A stretch of DNA of 64,000 bases from NCBI GenBank assembly GCA_951812625.1, contig CATOSP010000002.1, forward strand, positions 186,001 through 250,000. The letters run 5' to 3'. Both the position numbers and the translations under genes were made by a program. The stretch is from an uncultured Dehalococcoidia bacterium (GTDB lineage: Bacteria; Chloroflexota; Dehalococcoidia; Lucifugimonadales; UBA3495). The notes below the pieces were generated by a model. The model ran no database searches and had not been told where the DNA came from. It saw only the letters and a program-made list of their open reading frames with translations. Below, piece by piece: positions 1 to 7,723 of the stretch (position 1 is the stretch's first letter; every line of letters starts with the position of its first letter).

Positions 1-669
1 TATTTGGTCAATGAGGGTAGGGGATATGCGGCAGGCCCGATGTTGCGACCATCTTGTGAGGAGTTGATCTGGACCAAATACTTGCTTTCTATGGCTTACC
101 CGATTGTTGAGAGGCTTATTCGCTGTATGGCAGGGCGTGAGGCACATGAGAGACTGAGTGCACAGTTCAAAGCGGCAGCTCCAGACGGGATTGAAAATCT
201 CGGACTCACTCCATACCTCGACCGCAGTAGATGTCAACGGAGCATCAACAACAAAGAAATTCGTGATATTGGAACATCGTTGAAATGGCCAGACAATACA
301 ATAAGAGACGCTGGACTGCCTTCGGTAGCGTGGATTGCTGAGGAAGTGGGCGAGCAGCAGACGTATTATTTGATATATGCTGCAACTTCACGGTTCGTAC
401 ATTTCAGCCCAGGCGAATTATTGAGGAGGGCATGGTATGGAAACGGGTCTGCGTCCATTAGCTCTATGACTTTTGAACCATACTGGAGCCGTTTTTGTCT
501 TTATTGGGGATTGCGCCTGTTTTCAGAAACAGTTGTACTCATTTACGGCCATCCCACTATGCCAGACGATTCTTTAATAGATTATCCAACGATCATCGCA
601 GCGGCCAAGCGCATCGGGGAAATGGGAATTCCTCCTGTCATAACCGCAGAAGAACTAGAGACGCCCTGA
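1..669 (+). CDS. Hypothetical protein, 5'-truncated (DUF5677-like)
   Basis: The reading frame is open from base 1, so the true start lies outside the window; a TTG at 4 is only a nominal start. The roughly 220 visible residues are mostly helical and include an RPSCEELIW segment near the start and a YAATSRFVHFSP segment in the middle. These resemble the conserved Arg-Glu and Ser-His patches of DUF5677-type proteins, whose function is unknown. Base composition looks AT-richer than the genes that follow, which could mean recent acquisition. The family assignment is from memory of motifs and is tentative; that the ORF is a real gene is more secure. Confidence 0.55.
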   Translation, partial: YLVNEGRGYAAGPMLRPSCEELIWTKYLLSMAYPIVERLIRCMAGREAHERLSAQFKAAAPDGIENLGLTPYLDRSRCQRSINNKEIRDIGTSLKWPDNTIRDAGLPSVAWIAEEVGEQQTYYLIYAATSRFVHFSPGELLRRAWYGNGSASISSMTFEPYWSRFCLYWGLRLFSETVVLIYGHPTMPDDSLIDYPTIIAAAKRIGEMGIPPVITAEELETP

Positions 670-853
670 CCGAGTACAGAGCGATGTGGCACAGTAAGGC
701 TGGTGAAGACCAGCCCCGGACAAGACCGAGATTCAATGAGCCAGTAGATCTTGTTCTGGGTATCCTCAAGGTAGTGACCGGCAGCACGTGTGTCAGCAAC
801 CTGAGGATATCATTGTCTACTGGCCGACAACCACTGGTCCCCGGAGAGGGGAT

Positions 854-1579
854 ATGATTGGTCGAGAATTCATGAACATCGCCCACCGGGGCGCGTCAGC
901 CTATGCCCCGGAGAACACCTTTGCCGCCTTCGACAAGGCCCTGGCCCTCGGGGCAAGCCACGTAGAGTTTGACCTGCACTTCTCCAGCGACCGCCACGTG
1001 GTCATCATCCACGACGAGACCCTTGAGCGCACCACCAACGGCACGGGGGCTGTGGCGGACACTACCTTGGCAGAATTGCAATCTCTGGACGCAGGGTCAT
1101 GGTTCTCCCCCGAGTTCGCCGGAGAGAGGGTCCCGACCTTCGGCGCGATGTTGGAGCGTTACAAAGGCCGATTCCACTTCCACGTCGAGATCAAGTCCGA
1201 TGCTCCCGGCCTGTCCCAGCGTGCCGCCGACTTGGTGCGCGGCTACGGGGTTGGGGATAGCGCTACCATCACATCATTCAACCTGTCCAGCCTTGAAGAG
1301 GTGACTGCCTACGCCCCGGAACTTCCCGCGGGCTTCCTGTCTGTGGACATTACGGATTGGACGGTGGAACAAGCGCAGCATCTGGGGTTGAAGCTCCTTT
1401 GCCCGCATTCCATGTCGCTGACACCGGAACTGGTGGACCGTCTGCACAGCAGTGGATTCGAGGTCCGGGCCTGGGGGGCTTCTGACGAGACGCTGATGCG
1501 CCGCGCCGTTGATGCCGGGGTCGACGGTCTGACTGTCAACTTCCCCGACATACTAGCCGAGTACCTGGCTTCCCGATGA
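854..1579 (+). CDS. Glycerophosphodiester phosphodiesterase
   Basis: A 241-residue GDPD-family TIM barrel, which hydrolyses glycerophosphodiesters to sn-glycerol-3-phosphate and an alcohol. Family signatures are clear: AHRGASAYAPENT at the N-terminus (catalytic His-Arg), E-x-D in VEFDLH, the second catalytic His in VVIIHDETLERTT, and a late VEIK metal-binding segment. The ATG at 854 is chosen because GGAGAGGGG lies just upstream and the core starts directly after it; an in-frame ATG at 872 is also possible. No signal peptide is visible, so it is probably cytoplasmic. Its stop overlaps the start of the next gene (ATGA), implying translational coupling to the FAD oxidase subunit. Confidence 0.93.
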   Translation: MIGREFMNIAHRGASAYAPENTFAAFDKALALGASHVEFDLHFSSDRHVVIIHDETLERTTNGTGAVADTTLAELQSLDAGSWFSPEFAGERVPTFGAMLERYKGRFHFHVEIKSDAPGLSQRAADLVRGYGVGDSATITSFNLSSLEEVTAYAPELPAGFLSVDITDWTVEQAQHLGLKLLCPHSMSLTPELVDRLHSSGFEVRAWGASDETLMRRAVDAGVDGLTVNFPDILAEYLASR

Positions 1580-2961
1580 GCCGGTTGGGTCTCTCCCCTC
1601 CCGCGACCCTGGCTAGGAGCCTGGGCAGCGACGGTGTCGTTCCCGAAGAGCGTCTGGGAAATTTCTCCATTGACGGGGTGGTCCCGCGTCTGGCGTTCTG
1701 TCCCACATATCGGCATGAGATTGTCGAGACAGTAGGCTGGGCTGCGGCAGAAGGACTGGCGGTCGTTCCCAGGGGTGGCGGGACTCAGATGGAGCTGGGC
1801 AACGTGCCCGCCCGTTACGATGTGGCGCTTGACCTGTCCCGCTTCAACGGGGTTTTGGACTATCAACCCGCCGACCTGACGGCTACGGTGGAGGCCGGGA
1901 TCACCCTGCACGAACTGCAACGGCACCTGGCGTCCGGCGGCAAAACCCTGCCCTTGGAGGCGCCCCTGTCCAGCAATGCGACCATCGGCGGCATCCTGTC
2001 TACCGGCGCCAGCGGCCCGATGCGCGCCGCCTACGGTCTCCCCCGGGACTGGCTCATCGGCATCAGTGTCGTCGGGGGATCTGGGACCGAGACCAAGTCC
2101 GGCGGCAAGGTGGTGAAGAACGTCACGGGGTACGATCTGGGTAAGTTGTACACTGGGTCGATGGGCACATTGGGCATCATCGTCGAGGCCACATTCAAGC
2201 TGAACCCGCTTCCCCAGAGGCTGCAAGCCTTAACTGCAGGGTTCCCATCGATTGCTCTTGCTGTGGAGGCCGCCAACAGCCTGTCGGGACAAGTATACGC
2301 GCCACAGGGAATTCAGGTTGTCGATGGTGCGTCGTGGCTGGGGCTGCCCGCAGACCTGAGCGACGTCGTCAGCGAGAAAGATGAGCCCGTACCGGGACAG
2401 GCTGTGCTGGTGGCGTTTGTTTCCGGCCGGGTGCGGGCAGTGGAACGGCGGTTGTCCGAGGGGGCGGATTTCCTGCGGATGAATGAGGCCTCGTCAGTTC
2501 GGAAACTGGACGAGGCCGGGGGCCGGAAATTGCTCGGTTGGGTCACGGACTTGGGATGGGAAAGAGACTCCGGCCATTGGCTGGTCCTGAAATTGGCAGT
2601 TCCCCCATCCATGACCAGTCAGGCGCTCTCGGTGCTTCCCCGAGCATTGGAGGGCCTGCCGGAGCCGGGAACTGTTGCCGACCCCGGTTTCGGATTAGTG
2701 CGGTTGATGTGGCAGCAGGGCTCGCTGGACACAACCGTGGACGGACATGCCTCCGTCATAGTTGGCGCAGTTGGCCGGGCGCGAGCATTGGCCCGGAGTC
2801 TTGGCGGTTACGTGGTGGTGGAGCGGGCGCCGCTGACAGTGAAGCGACTGACCGATGTTTGGGGCGGGGAGCCGGCGGGGGCTGAAATCATGCGGCGCAT
2901 CAAGGAGAATCTGGACCCTGCCGGAATCCTCAATCCAGGCCGCTTTTCCGGGGGTATTTAA
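1576..2961 (+). CDS. FAD-binding oxidase, GlcE/GlcD-like subunit
   Basis: A 461-residue VAO-type flavoprotein. The FAD-binding half shows the PRGGGTQ loop near residue 58, a T-IGGILSTGASGP segment, and the conserved GGKVVKNVTGYDLGKL and GSMGTLGIIVEATFKL strands. It ends with the family's typical DPAGILNPGRF. GlcE proteins are usually about 350 residues and GlcD about 500, so the length is intermediate. Together with the next gene it resembles a glycolate/D-2-hydroxyacid oxidase complex, but no separate second FAD subunit is adjacent. The start overlaps the GDPD stop by 4 bp. The substrate is not decided by sequence; glycolate, D-lactate or a glycerol-phosphate-derived substrate are all possible. 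Confidence 0.85.
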   Translation: MSRLGLSPPATLARSLGSDGVVPEERLGNFSIDGVVPRLAFCPTYRHEIVETVGWAAAEGLAVVPRGGGTQMELGNVPARYDVALDLSRFNGVLDYQPADLTATVEAGITLHELQRHLASGGKTLPLEAPLSSNATIGGILSTGASGPMRAAYGLPRDWLIGISVVGGSGTETKSGGKVVKNVTGYDLGKLYTGSMGTLGIIVEATFKLNPLPQRLQALTAGFPSIALAVEAANSLSGQVYAPQGIQVVDGASWLGLPADLSDVVSEKDEPVPGQAVLVAFVSGRVRAVERRLSEGADFLRMNEASSVRKLDEAGGRKLLGWVTDLGWERDSGHWLVLKLAVPPSMTSQALSVLPRALEGLPEPGTVADPGFGLVRLMWQQGSLDTTVDGHASVIVGAVGRARALARSLGGYVVVERAPLTVKRLTDVWGGEPAGAEIMRRIKENLDPAGILNPGRFSGGI

Positions 2962-4313
2962 TGGCGGAACAGCAGACGCAACTTCTGGCAAACCAACCCC
3001 AGCCTGTTGTGCCGCCAGGGTCGGGGTTTCGCGGTGACGACGTTCCGGCTGAGACCGACATGTACCGCTGTGTCCACTGCGGCCTGTGCCTCAGTTCCTG
3101 CCCCACATACACTACCTTGAAAGTCGAGCCGGAGTCTCCCAGGGGTCGCATCGCCCTGATGAAGGCGGTAAACGAGGGACGCGCCGCCATTAACCCCACG
3201 GTCGTTTCCCACTGGGAGAAGTGTCTCCAGTGCCGCGCCTGCGAGGCCGTCTGCCCGTCTGGAGTCCCATACGGGCGTATCATGGAGAACACCCGCGCCC
3301 AGGTGCTTTCCCACGGGATGCAGTCCGAGGGGCTTCGCCGCATGAGCCGGATGTTTCTGCGCGCGGCGCTGCCGCACCCGGGCAGGCTCCGCCTGGGTGC
3401 TCACCTGGTCAAGATGTACCAGAAGTCTGGCTTTCAGAGGTTGGTTCGGGCCTCCAGGTTTCTGAACGTCCTTCCTGGAGGAATGGCCGCTCTTGAGTCC
3501 CAGCTTCCCGACTTCACTGGCCCCTTCTTCGGTCCAAGCAAGACTGTCTACCCCGCTCGGCGGGAGAAGAAACTGACCGTTGGGCTGCTCTCCGGCTGCG
3601 TCATGCCTCTGATGCAGGGGAGTACCATGGACGCCACCGTCAGGGTGTTGAACCGCAACGGTTGTGATGTGGTCGTTCCTGTAGGCCAGGGCTGCTGCGG
3701 GGCGCTGAACGTCCACAGTGGAGACTTGGAGACGGCCCGGCAGATGGCACGGCGAAACATAGACGTATTCCGGGCCACTGGCGTTGAAGCGATCGTGACT
3801 GCCTCTGCCGGGTGCGGGTCGACAATGAAAGAATACGATGACCTGCTCAAGGGTGACGCCGAGTACGCCGACTCGGCCGGGTACTTCGCCCGGATGACAG
3901 TTGACATAACCGAATGGCTGGCATCGTTGCCCATCGACCCTCCCGTCTCCTCCTTGTCCCGTAGGGTCACTTACCAGGACCCATGCCACCTCGCCCATGC
4001 CCAGCGGATAACTGCCCAGCCGCGGGAACTCTTGCAGGCCATTCCTGGTGTTGAACTGGTGGAGATGGAGCAGTCAACGATGTGTTGCGGCTCGGCCGGG
4101 ATTTACTCGATGATCCAGCCGGAACTTTCCGGGCAAATCCTGGACCGCAAGCTGGACAACATCGTTGCCACCGGGGTAGAGCAGGTGGTAACGGCCAACC
4201 CCGGCTGCATGTCTCAGATTGAGCGGGGCCTGAGGCAGAGAGGACTTTCCCATCCCGTAACGCACGTCGTGGACCTGCTGGACGAGGCATACAGATCCGA
4301 GGACGGCGGTTAA
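2961..4313 (+). CDS. Iron-sulfur oxidoreductase subunit, GlcF/GlpC-like
   Basis: A 450-residue electron-transfer subunit. Two ferredoxin-type [4Fe-4S] motifs lie at the N-terminus (CVHCGLCLSSCPTY and CLQCRACEAVCPSG), followed by two CCG domains (GCCGALNVHSGD and MCCGSAGIYS, with downstream GC cysteines). This architecture is shared by GlcF, LldE/LutA and GlpC and passes electrons from a flavin subunit towards quinone. The start overlaps the stop of the FAD subunit (TAATG), so the two products are probably made in fixed ratio. No membrane segment is obvious. Confidence 0.9.
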   Translation: MAEQQTQLLANQPQPVVPPGSGFRGDDVPAETDMYRCVHCGLCLSSCPTYTTLKVEPESPRGRIALMKAVNEGRAAINPTVVSHWEKCLQCRACEAVCPSGVPYGRIMENTRAQVLSHGMQSEGLRRMSRMFLRAALPHPGRLRLGAHLVKMYQKSGFQRLVRASRFLNVLPGGMAALESQLPDFTGPFFGPSKTVYPARREKKLTVGLLSGCVMPLMQGSTMDATVRVLNRNGCDVVVPVGQGCCGALNVHSGDLETARQMARRNIDVFRATGVEAIVTASAGCGSTMKEYDDLLKGDAEYADSAGYFARMTVDITEWLASLPIDPPVSSLSRRVTYQDPCHLAHAQRITAQPRELLQAIPGVELVEMEQSTMCCGSAGIYSMIQPELSGQILDRKLDNIVATGVEQVVTANPGCMSQIERGLRQRGLSHPVTHVVDLLDEAYRSEDGG

Positions 4314-4368
4314 GGGAATTCAGTGCCGCCCCTCCGCGGGGGTAGAGTGGAGACTGCGGTGCGGCGGA

Positions 4369-5064
4369 CTAGGAGTGGAGGTCCGCCGCTGCGTGCATGA
4401 TGATCTCAGTGGCCGTTTCGTACTTGACCTTGCCCATATTGAGCATGACGTGGTAGAGGTTGGGTTCGTCAGGGTGTGAGTTGAAGTACTTGCGGAAGTA
4501 GGCGATCCTAGCCCGGTCCAACTCCTGGATGTAGCTGCGGGACTCGTCCCGGTCGAAGTGTTCCCTGCCCATCATCACTTCTACCCGAGTCTCCAGGGGC
4601 GCCAGCAGGCCCACGTGGATGACGTCCGAGGTGTCGCCCAGGATCACGTTTGCGCCCCGGCCCACGATCACCACGTTTCCCTTGCGGTGCAAGTCCATCA
4701 CCACTGTTCTGGTGGCCTCTATGAATTCTTCGTCATCTACGTGGTGTGTGGTGGTCTCTCCTGCCAACTCCATGTAGGTCTCCGGAGGAAGGGTCTCAAT
4801 TCCCCGTCCGAAGTAGGGTTCGCCGCTGACGCCGGCGACCGCCGACCGTTCCAGCATATTCTGGATGAAGTTGCCGAGCCGGTCCCGGAACCGGACCACG
4901 CGTTGCTCCTTGTCGATCAGCGTACTGACGGGAGAGCCGACCAGGCGAGCGGCTTGGGTGAAGATCAGGCGGTCTACGAAATCAATGTGAAGCCGTTCCG
5001 CCACCATTTGGCCTACAGGAACGGCCCCGCTGCCAATTCCGCTGTTGATGGTGATTACCGGCAT
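4369..5064 (-). CDS. Cytidylate kinase-like family protein
   Basis: A 231-residue P-loop protein of the cytidylate-kinase-like family. The N-terminus carries a glycine-rich nucleotide loop (INSGIGSGAVPVGQ) but not the canonical GK[ST]. VVIVGRGANVIL is the conserved central strand, and LDRARIAYFRKYFNS is a lid-like Arg-rich segment. GGGAGG lies just upstream of the ATG. Family members are often annotated as Cmk2, but their substrates are largely unproven, and true CMP kinase should be assumed only if no canonical cmk exists elsewhere. It lies convergent to the glcF-like gene. Confidence 0.8.
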   Translation of the reverse strand: MPVITINSGIGSGAVPVGQMVAERLHIDFVDRLIFTQAARLVGSPVSTLIDKEQRVVRFRDRLGNFIQNMLERSAVAGVSGEPYFGRGIETLPPETYMELAGETTTHHVDDEEFIEATRTVVMDLHRKGNVVIVGRGANVILGDTSDVIHVGLLAPLETRVEVMMGREHFDRDESRSYIQELDRARIAYFRKYFNSHPDEPNLYHVMLNMGKVKYETATEIIMHAAADLHS

Positions 5065-5125
5065 AGCAACCTCCCATAAGGGTTGATGTGCGGTGGGGGG
5101 AGGGAAATAACTGCGGAGAGCTGTC

Positions 5126-5707
5126 TCAGACGGCAGCGTTGCCCATCAAGCGGGTGCGGCGGCGGGCGTACTCGTCGGCCAGCAGTCCCATTGCCATCGA
5201 GTCGTACCACGTCCCGTCCTTGAGGTGAGTCTCGCGCAGGTGGCCCTCCAAGACGAAGCCAATATGCTGGCACAGTTGAATTGCGTGCTCGGAATACTCG
5301 GGAACGTCCACCCAGACACGGTGCAAGCGCAGGGTCTCATAGGCTTCGTCTAGCAGGCCGATCATGGCCATCGTACCGTAGTGGTGGTGCCAGAGGTCCT
5401 TGCGGCCCACAAGGATGAATGCCTGTGCCTCCTGAAGGGGCCATTCGACCACAAGCTGGGCCTCGCCGATGTGGACGCCTTCCTGGGTGTAGATGGAGTA
5501 AATCTTCCGGTCCTCGTGCTCGAATATATCCTGGACCTCTTCATCGGAGGCGTCGGCTATGTGGTGTGGGGAATAGCCGATGTGTACCGGAACGCCATCA
5601 TCCCCAACCCCGTACCACATGGAGCTTACCTCGGCGTCGTCAAGCCATTGGGCTATCCGGGCGGCGTCCTCCCGGTTGGCGGTTGTCAGTCTAATTTGCG
5701 GATACAT
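5126..5707 (-). CDS. GNAT family N-acetyltransferase
   Basis: A 193-residue GNAT of the RimJ/RimL type. The central region shows the usual beta4-alpha3 block (AFILVGRKDLWHHHYGTMAM), where the acetyl-CoA loop is degenerate, and a late RVWVDVPEYSEHAIQLCQHIGF segment typical of the C-terminal half. The acceptor is unknown. GAGGGTCGAA lies close to the ATG. It lies downstream of the cytidylate-kinase-like gene's start on the same strand (about 60 bp apart), so the two may be co-transcribed. An intergenic repeat copy sits just upstream of its start. Confidence 0.85.
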   Translation of the reverse strand: MYPQIRLTTANREDAARIAQWLDDAEVSSMWYGVGDDGVPVHIGYSPHHIADASDEEVQDIFEHEDRKIYSIYTQEGVHIGEAQLVVEWPLQEAQAFILVGRKDLWHHHYGTMAMIGLLDEAYETLRLHRVWVDVPEYSEHAIQLCQHIGFVLEGHLRETHLKDGTWYDSMAMGLLADEYARRRTRLMGNAAV

Positions 5708-5731
5708 TTCGACCCTCTACCGAGAACACCG

Positions 5732-5784
5732 CCCCATGACCGGTGCGGGGCCGTCTCGCACCGGGTGAGATACGTCTCTCGATG
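5732..5784. repeat. Dispersed double-hairpin intergenic repeat, copy A
   Basis: A ~52-bp element starting CCCCATGACCGGTGCGGGG and ending near CTCTCGATG, lying 25 bp upstream of the GNAT start. It aligns end to end with sequences at 52426-52476 and 62026-62077. The first half is a hairpin (CCCC...GGGG). The second half pairs only partially in this copy. Confidence 0.6.
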
Positions 5785-6036
5785 TCGTTTAACCGATGGC
5801 GGGTTTATACCCGAAGTATTGTAAATTGAGATTATCAACATTTTATCAGCGGGTTATCGCAAAATCAATCGGAAGTCGGTAGATAGAATGATGTTCGTCG
5901 GATAACAGGTAAAATAGAACGAAACCAGACAGCAATATGCCTTGTGGTAGCCTGTTAACAGATGTAATGAGACTCATTAGAAGAGTTTCGGCAGCAGATA
6001 CTGAGGTATCGTTGCGGTTTGTACCCACCACCTATA
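5785..6036. other. AT-rich intergenic spacer with a short palindrome
   Basis: No convincing gene is seen here. The stretch is clearly AT-richer than its surroundings. It contains the near-perfect palindrome TAATGAGaCTCATTA at 5965-5979 (7-bp arms, 1-bp centre), which has the form of a dimeric repressor operator. A 61-codon minus-strand frame crosses it but has no recognisable features. Confidence 0.4.
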
Positions 6037-6096
6037 CGGCTTAGCAAACAGAGGGGCGGGAGTCCATTCCCGCCCCTCTGTTTGCTAAGCCGTTTT
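6037..6096. terminator. Perfect 24-bp inverted repeat, probable terminator
   Basis: Two perfectly complementary 24-base arms (6037-6060 and 6069-6092) flank an 8-base loop. On the plus strand they are followed by TTTT; on the minus strand, which carries the upstream aroF gene ending at 6123, the tail is TATAGG. It most likely stops transcription from the aro operon. The stem is unusually long for an intrinsic terminator and could instead be a mobile palindromic element. Confidence 0.7.
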
Positions 6097-6122
6097 GGGC
6101 ACCGGCCGCTGGGTCAGCGGAG

Positions 6123-7148
6123 CTAGGGAACTTCCACCGGCTGCTCACGCACCTCCGAGATGGCCCGTGCCTGGTCCATCAGCCTGTTGAAGTTCTCGAA
6201 GGTCAGCGACTGAGGTCCGTCGCACTTTGCCACGTCCGGATTGGGATGGACCTCTATAAGGAGGCCATGCGCCCCGGCGGCGATCGCGGCGAGGGCCACC
6301 GGCGTGACTAGGTACCAACGCCCGGTGCTGTGGCTGGGGTCGGCGACTATGGGCAGGTGGCTGAGCCGCTTGATGACCGGGATAGCGGCCACGTCCAATG
6401 TGAACCGGGTGAACTGCTCGAAACCGCGAATGCCCCGCTCGCAGAGTATCACGTTCTCGTTGCCGCCGGCCATGACGTATTCGGCGGCCAGCAGCCACTC
6501 CTCGTAGGAGGCGGCCAGACCGCGCTTGACCATGACGGGTTTGTTGGTCTCACCCACTTCGTCCAGCAGGTTGTAGTTCTGCATGTTCCGGGCGCCGATC
6601 TGGAGGATGTCGGCGTACTGGGCGACTATGTCCACGTCCCGGGGCGACATCACCTCCGTGATGATGGGGAGGCCCGTTTCCTGCTTGGCCATATCCAGCA
6701 ATTCCAGGCCCTCGATCCCCATCCCACGGAAGCTGTAAGGGGATGTCCGGGGCTTGAAAGCTCCGCCGCGCAGGACAGTCGCGCCGGCAGCCTTTACCGC
6801 CTTTGCGGTGGAGACCATCTGATCTTCATCCTCGACGGAACACGGCCCGGCCATTATGACCGGGTCGGGACCACCGATCACAGCGTCTCCGACGGTCACT
6901 GAGGAGCTATCGGGATGGAACTCCCGGCTTGCTAACTTGTAAGGTTTCGAGATGAGGACCACTTCCAGCACGCCTGGCAGTAGCTCCATCTCGTCCTTGA
7001 GATCAGGAGTGATGGTGCCCAGGACGCCAACGACAATGCGCTCGACGCCGTGGAACACCTGGGGCTTCAGACCCGGATGGCTCTCGATTCGCCGTTCGAC
7101 CTCGGCTAACTGCTCCGGCGAACTGTCTTTTCCCATTACGACGATCAT
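6123..7148 (-). CDS. aroF: 3-deoxy-7-phosphoheptulonate (DAHP) synthase, type I with N-terminal regulatory domain
   Basis: A 341-residue enzyme that condenses phosphoenolpyruvate and erythrose-4-phosphate, the first step of aromatic amino-acid synthesis. Residues 1-70 form a ferredoxin/ACT-like domain as in the Thermotoga enzyme (MIVVMGKD..., KPYKLASREFHP hinge). The barrel follows with IMAGPCSVE, LRGGAFKPRTSPYSF, DILQIGARN, PVMVKRG, ILCERGIRGFE and VADPSHSTGR. The N-terminal domain in this family mediates feedback inhibition by Tyr or Phe. AAGGTG lies about 8 bases before the ATG. It is the last gene of a trpA-aroH-aroF row on the minus strand. Confidence 0.95.
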   Translation of the reverse strand: MIVVMGKDSSPEQLAEVERRIESHPGLKPQVFHGVERIVVGVLGTITPDLKDEMELLPGVLEVVLISKPYKLASREFHPDSSSVTVGDAVIGGPDPVIMAGPCSVEDEDQMVSTAKAVKAAGATVLRGGAFKPRTSPYSFRGMGIEGLELLDMAKQETGLPIITEVMSPRDVDIVAQYADILQIGARNMQNYNLLDEVGETNKPVMVKRGLAASYEEWLLAAEYVMAGGNENVILCERGIRGFEQFTRFTLDVAAIPVIKRLSHLPIVADPSHSTGRWYLVTPVALAAIAAGAHGLLIEVHPNPDVAKCDGPQSLTFENFNRLMDQARAISEVREQPVEVP

Positions 7149-7222
7149 GGCTTCTTCACCTTAGTTGAATGGAGTTTCCTTCGGGCACGGGTAGCGGGAT
7201 AGTCATATATCCAACTTCTATG

Positions 7223-7291
7223 TCACACAAATCCAACGGCCCGGAGGCCGTAATACGCGAAGGAAGCGAAGAGGGTGTTCCAGGTCTTCAT
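7223..7291 (-). CDS. Possible 22-residue aromatic-rich leader peptide upstream of aroF
   Basis: A short ORF whose ATG overlaps the aroH stop (TGATG) and which ends 74 bases before aroF. The peptide begins MKTWNTLFASF and continues with a Tyr-Tyr pair and a late Phe: 6 of 22 residues are Trp, Phe or Tyr, the end products of the pathway aroF starts. This resembles attenuation leaders. I do not see a clear terminator with a U-tract between it and aroF; a GC-rich CGGCC...GGCCG hairpin lies inside the ORF. It may instead be a tiny hydrophobic protein or chance. Confidence 0.35.
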   Translation of the reverse strand: MKTWNTLFASFAYYGLRAVGFV

Positions 7292-7659
7292 CAGGACTGT
7301 TCCACCCCCTGGAGGCGCAGGACGTCGGTACCCTTGAGGTAGAGGTTCACAAGGTCCTGTGGTTCCTTCTCGGTGTTGACGAGGATCATGACCCGGATGC
7401 ACCCGAGAAGGCTGCCCGGCACGGCGACCTCCGTGGCTCCCATGAGAGCAGTGTTGTTCCACCCGGCCTGTCTCGCGGCGGTGGCCGGGAACCCGGCATT
7501 GAGGTCAGGAGTAGTGGTAAAGTAGACGGCAGCCACGTCCCGCTCGACTATCTGGTTGGCCTCGATCAGAGCGGTGAGCAACTCCCGTGTCGCGCCGTGG
7601 ATGGATTCCGCCGTGTTCTCTTCGGCAATCGTCGCCCCTCGAATGCCACGGCACATCAT
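7291..7659 (-). CDS. aroH: Chorismate mutase, AroH type
   Basis: A 122-residue monofunctional chorismate mutase of the Bacillus AroH (trimeric) class, converting chorismate to prephenate for Phe and Tyr. The start is placed at the MMCRGIRGAT segment because it matches the N-terminus of the B. subtilis enzyme (Arg7 region). A Glu in GATEVAVPG and the catalytic Arg in GCIRVMILVN correspond to the known active-site Glu78 and Arg90. The frame continues upstream but would overlap trpA. It follows trpA after 64 bases and precedes aroF, making a small aromatic operon. Confidence 0.92.
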   Translation of the reverse strand: MMCRGIRGATIAEENTAESIHGATRELLTALIEANQIVERDVAAVYFTTTPDLNAGFPATAARQAGWNNTALMGATEVAVPGSLLGCIRVMILVNTEKEPQDLVNLYLKGTDVLRLQGVEQS

Positions 7660-7723
7660 GGGAGGTCGCCCCATACCCGGTGCGAAGCCGACTGATGAGT
7701 ATGGGATCCACCCCACGATGTCA

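Noticed and set aside
1309-2226. 305-residue minus-strand frame opposite the FAD oxidase gene
   Set aside because: Low-complexity translation antisense to a well-supported operon, with no ribosome-binding site or family match.
2958-3998. 346-residue minus-strand frame opposite the GlcF-like gene
   Set aside because: Shadow of the cysteine-rich coding strand, without domain features.
5846-6031. 61-codon minus-strand frame in the AT-rich spacer
   Set aside because: No conserved feature; AT-rich intergenic sequence.
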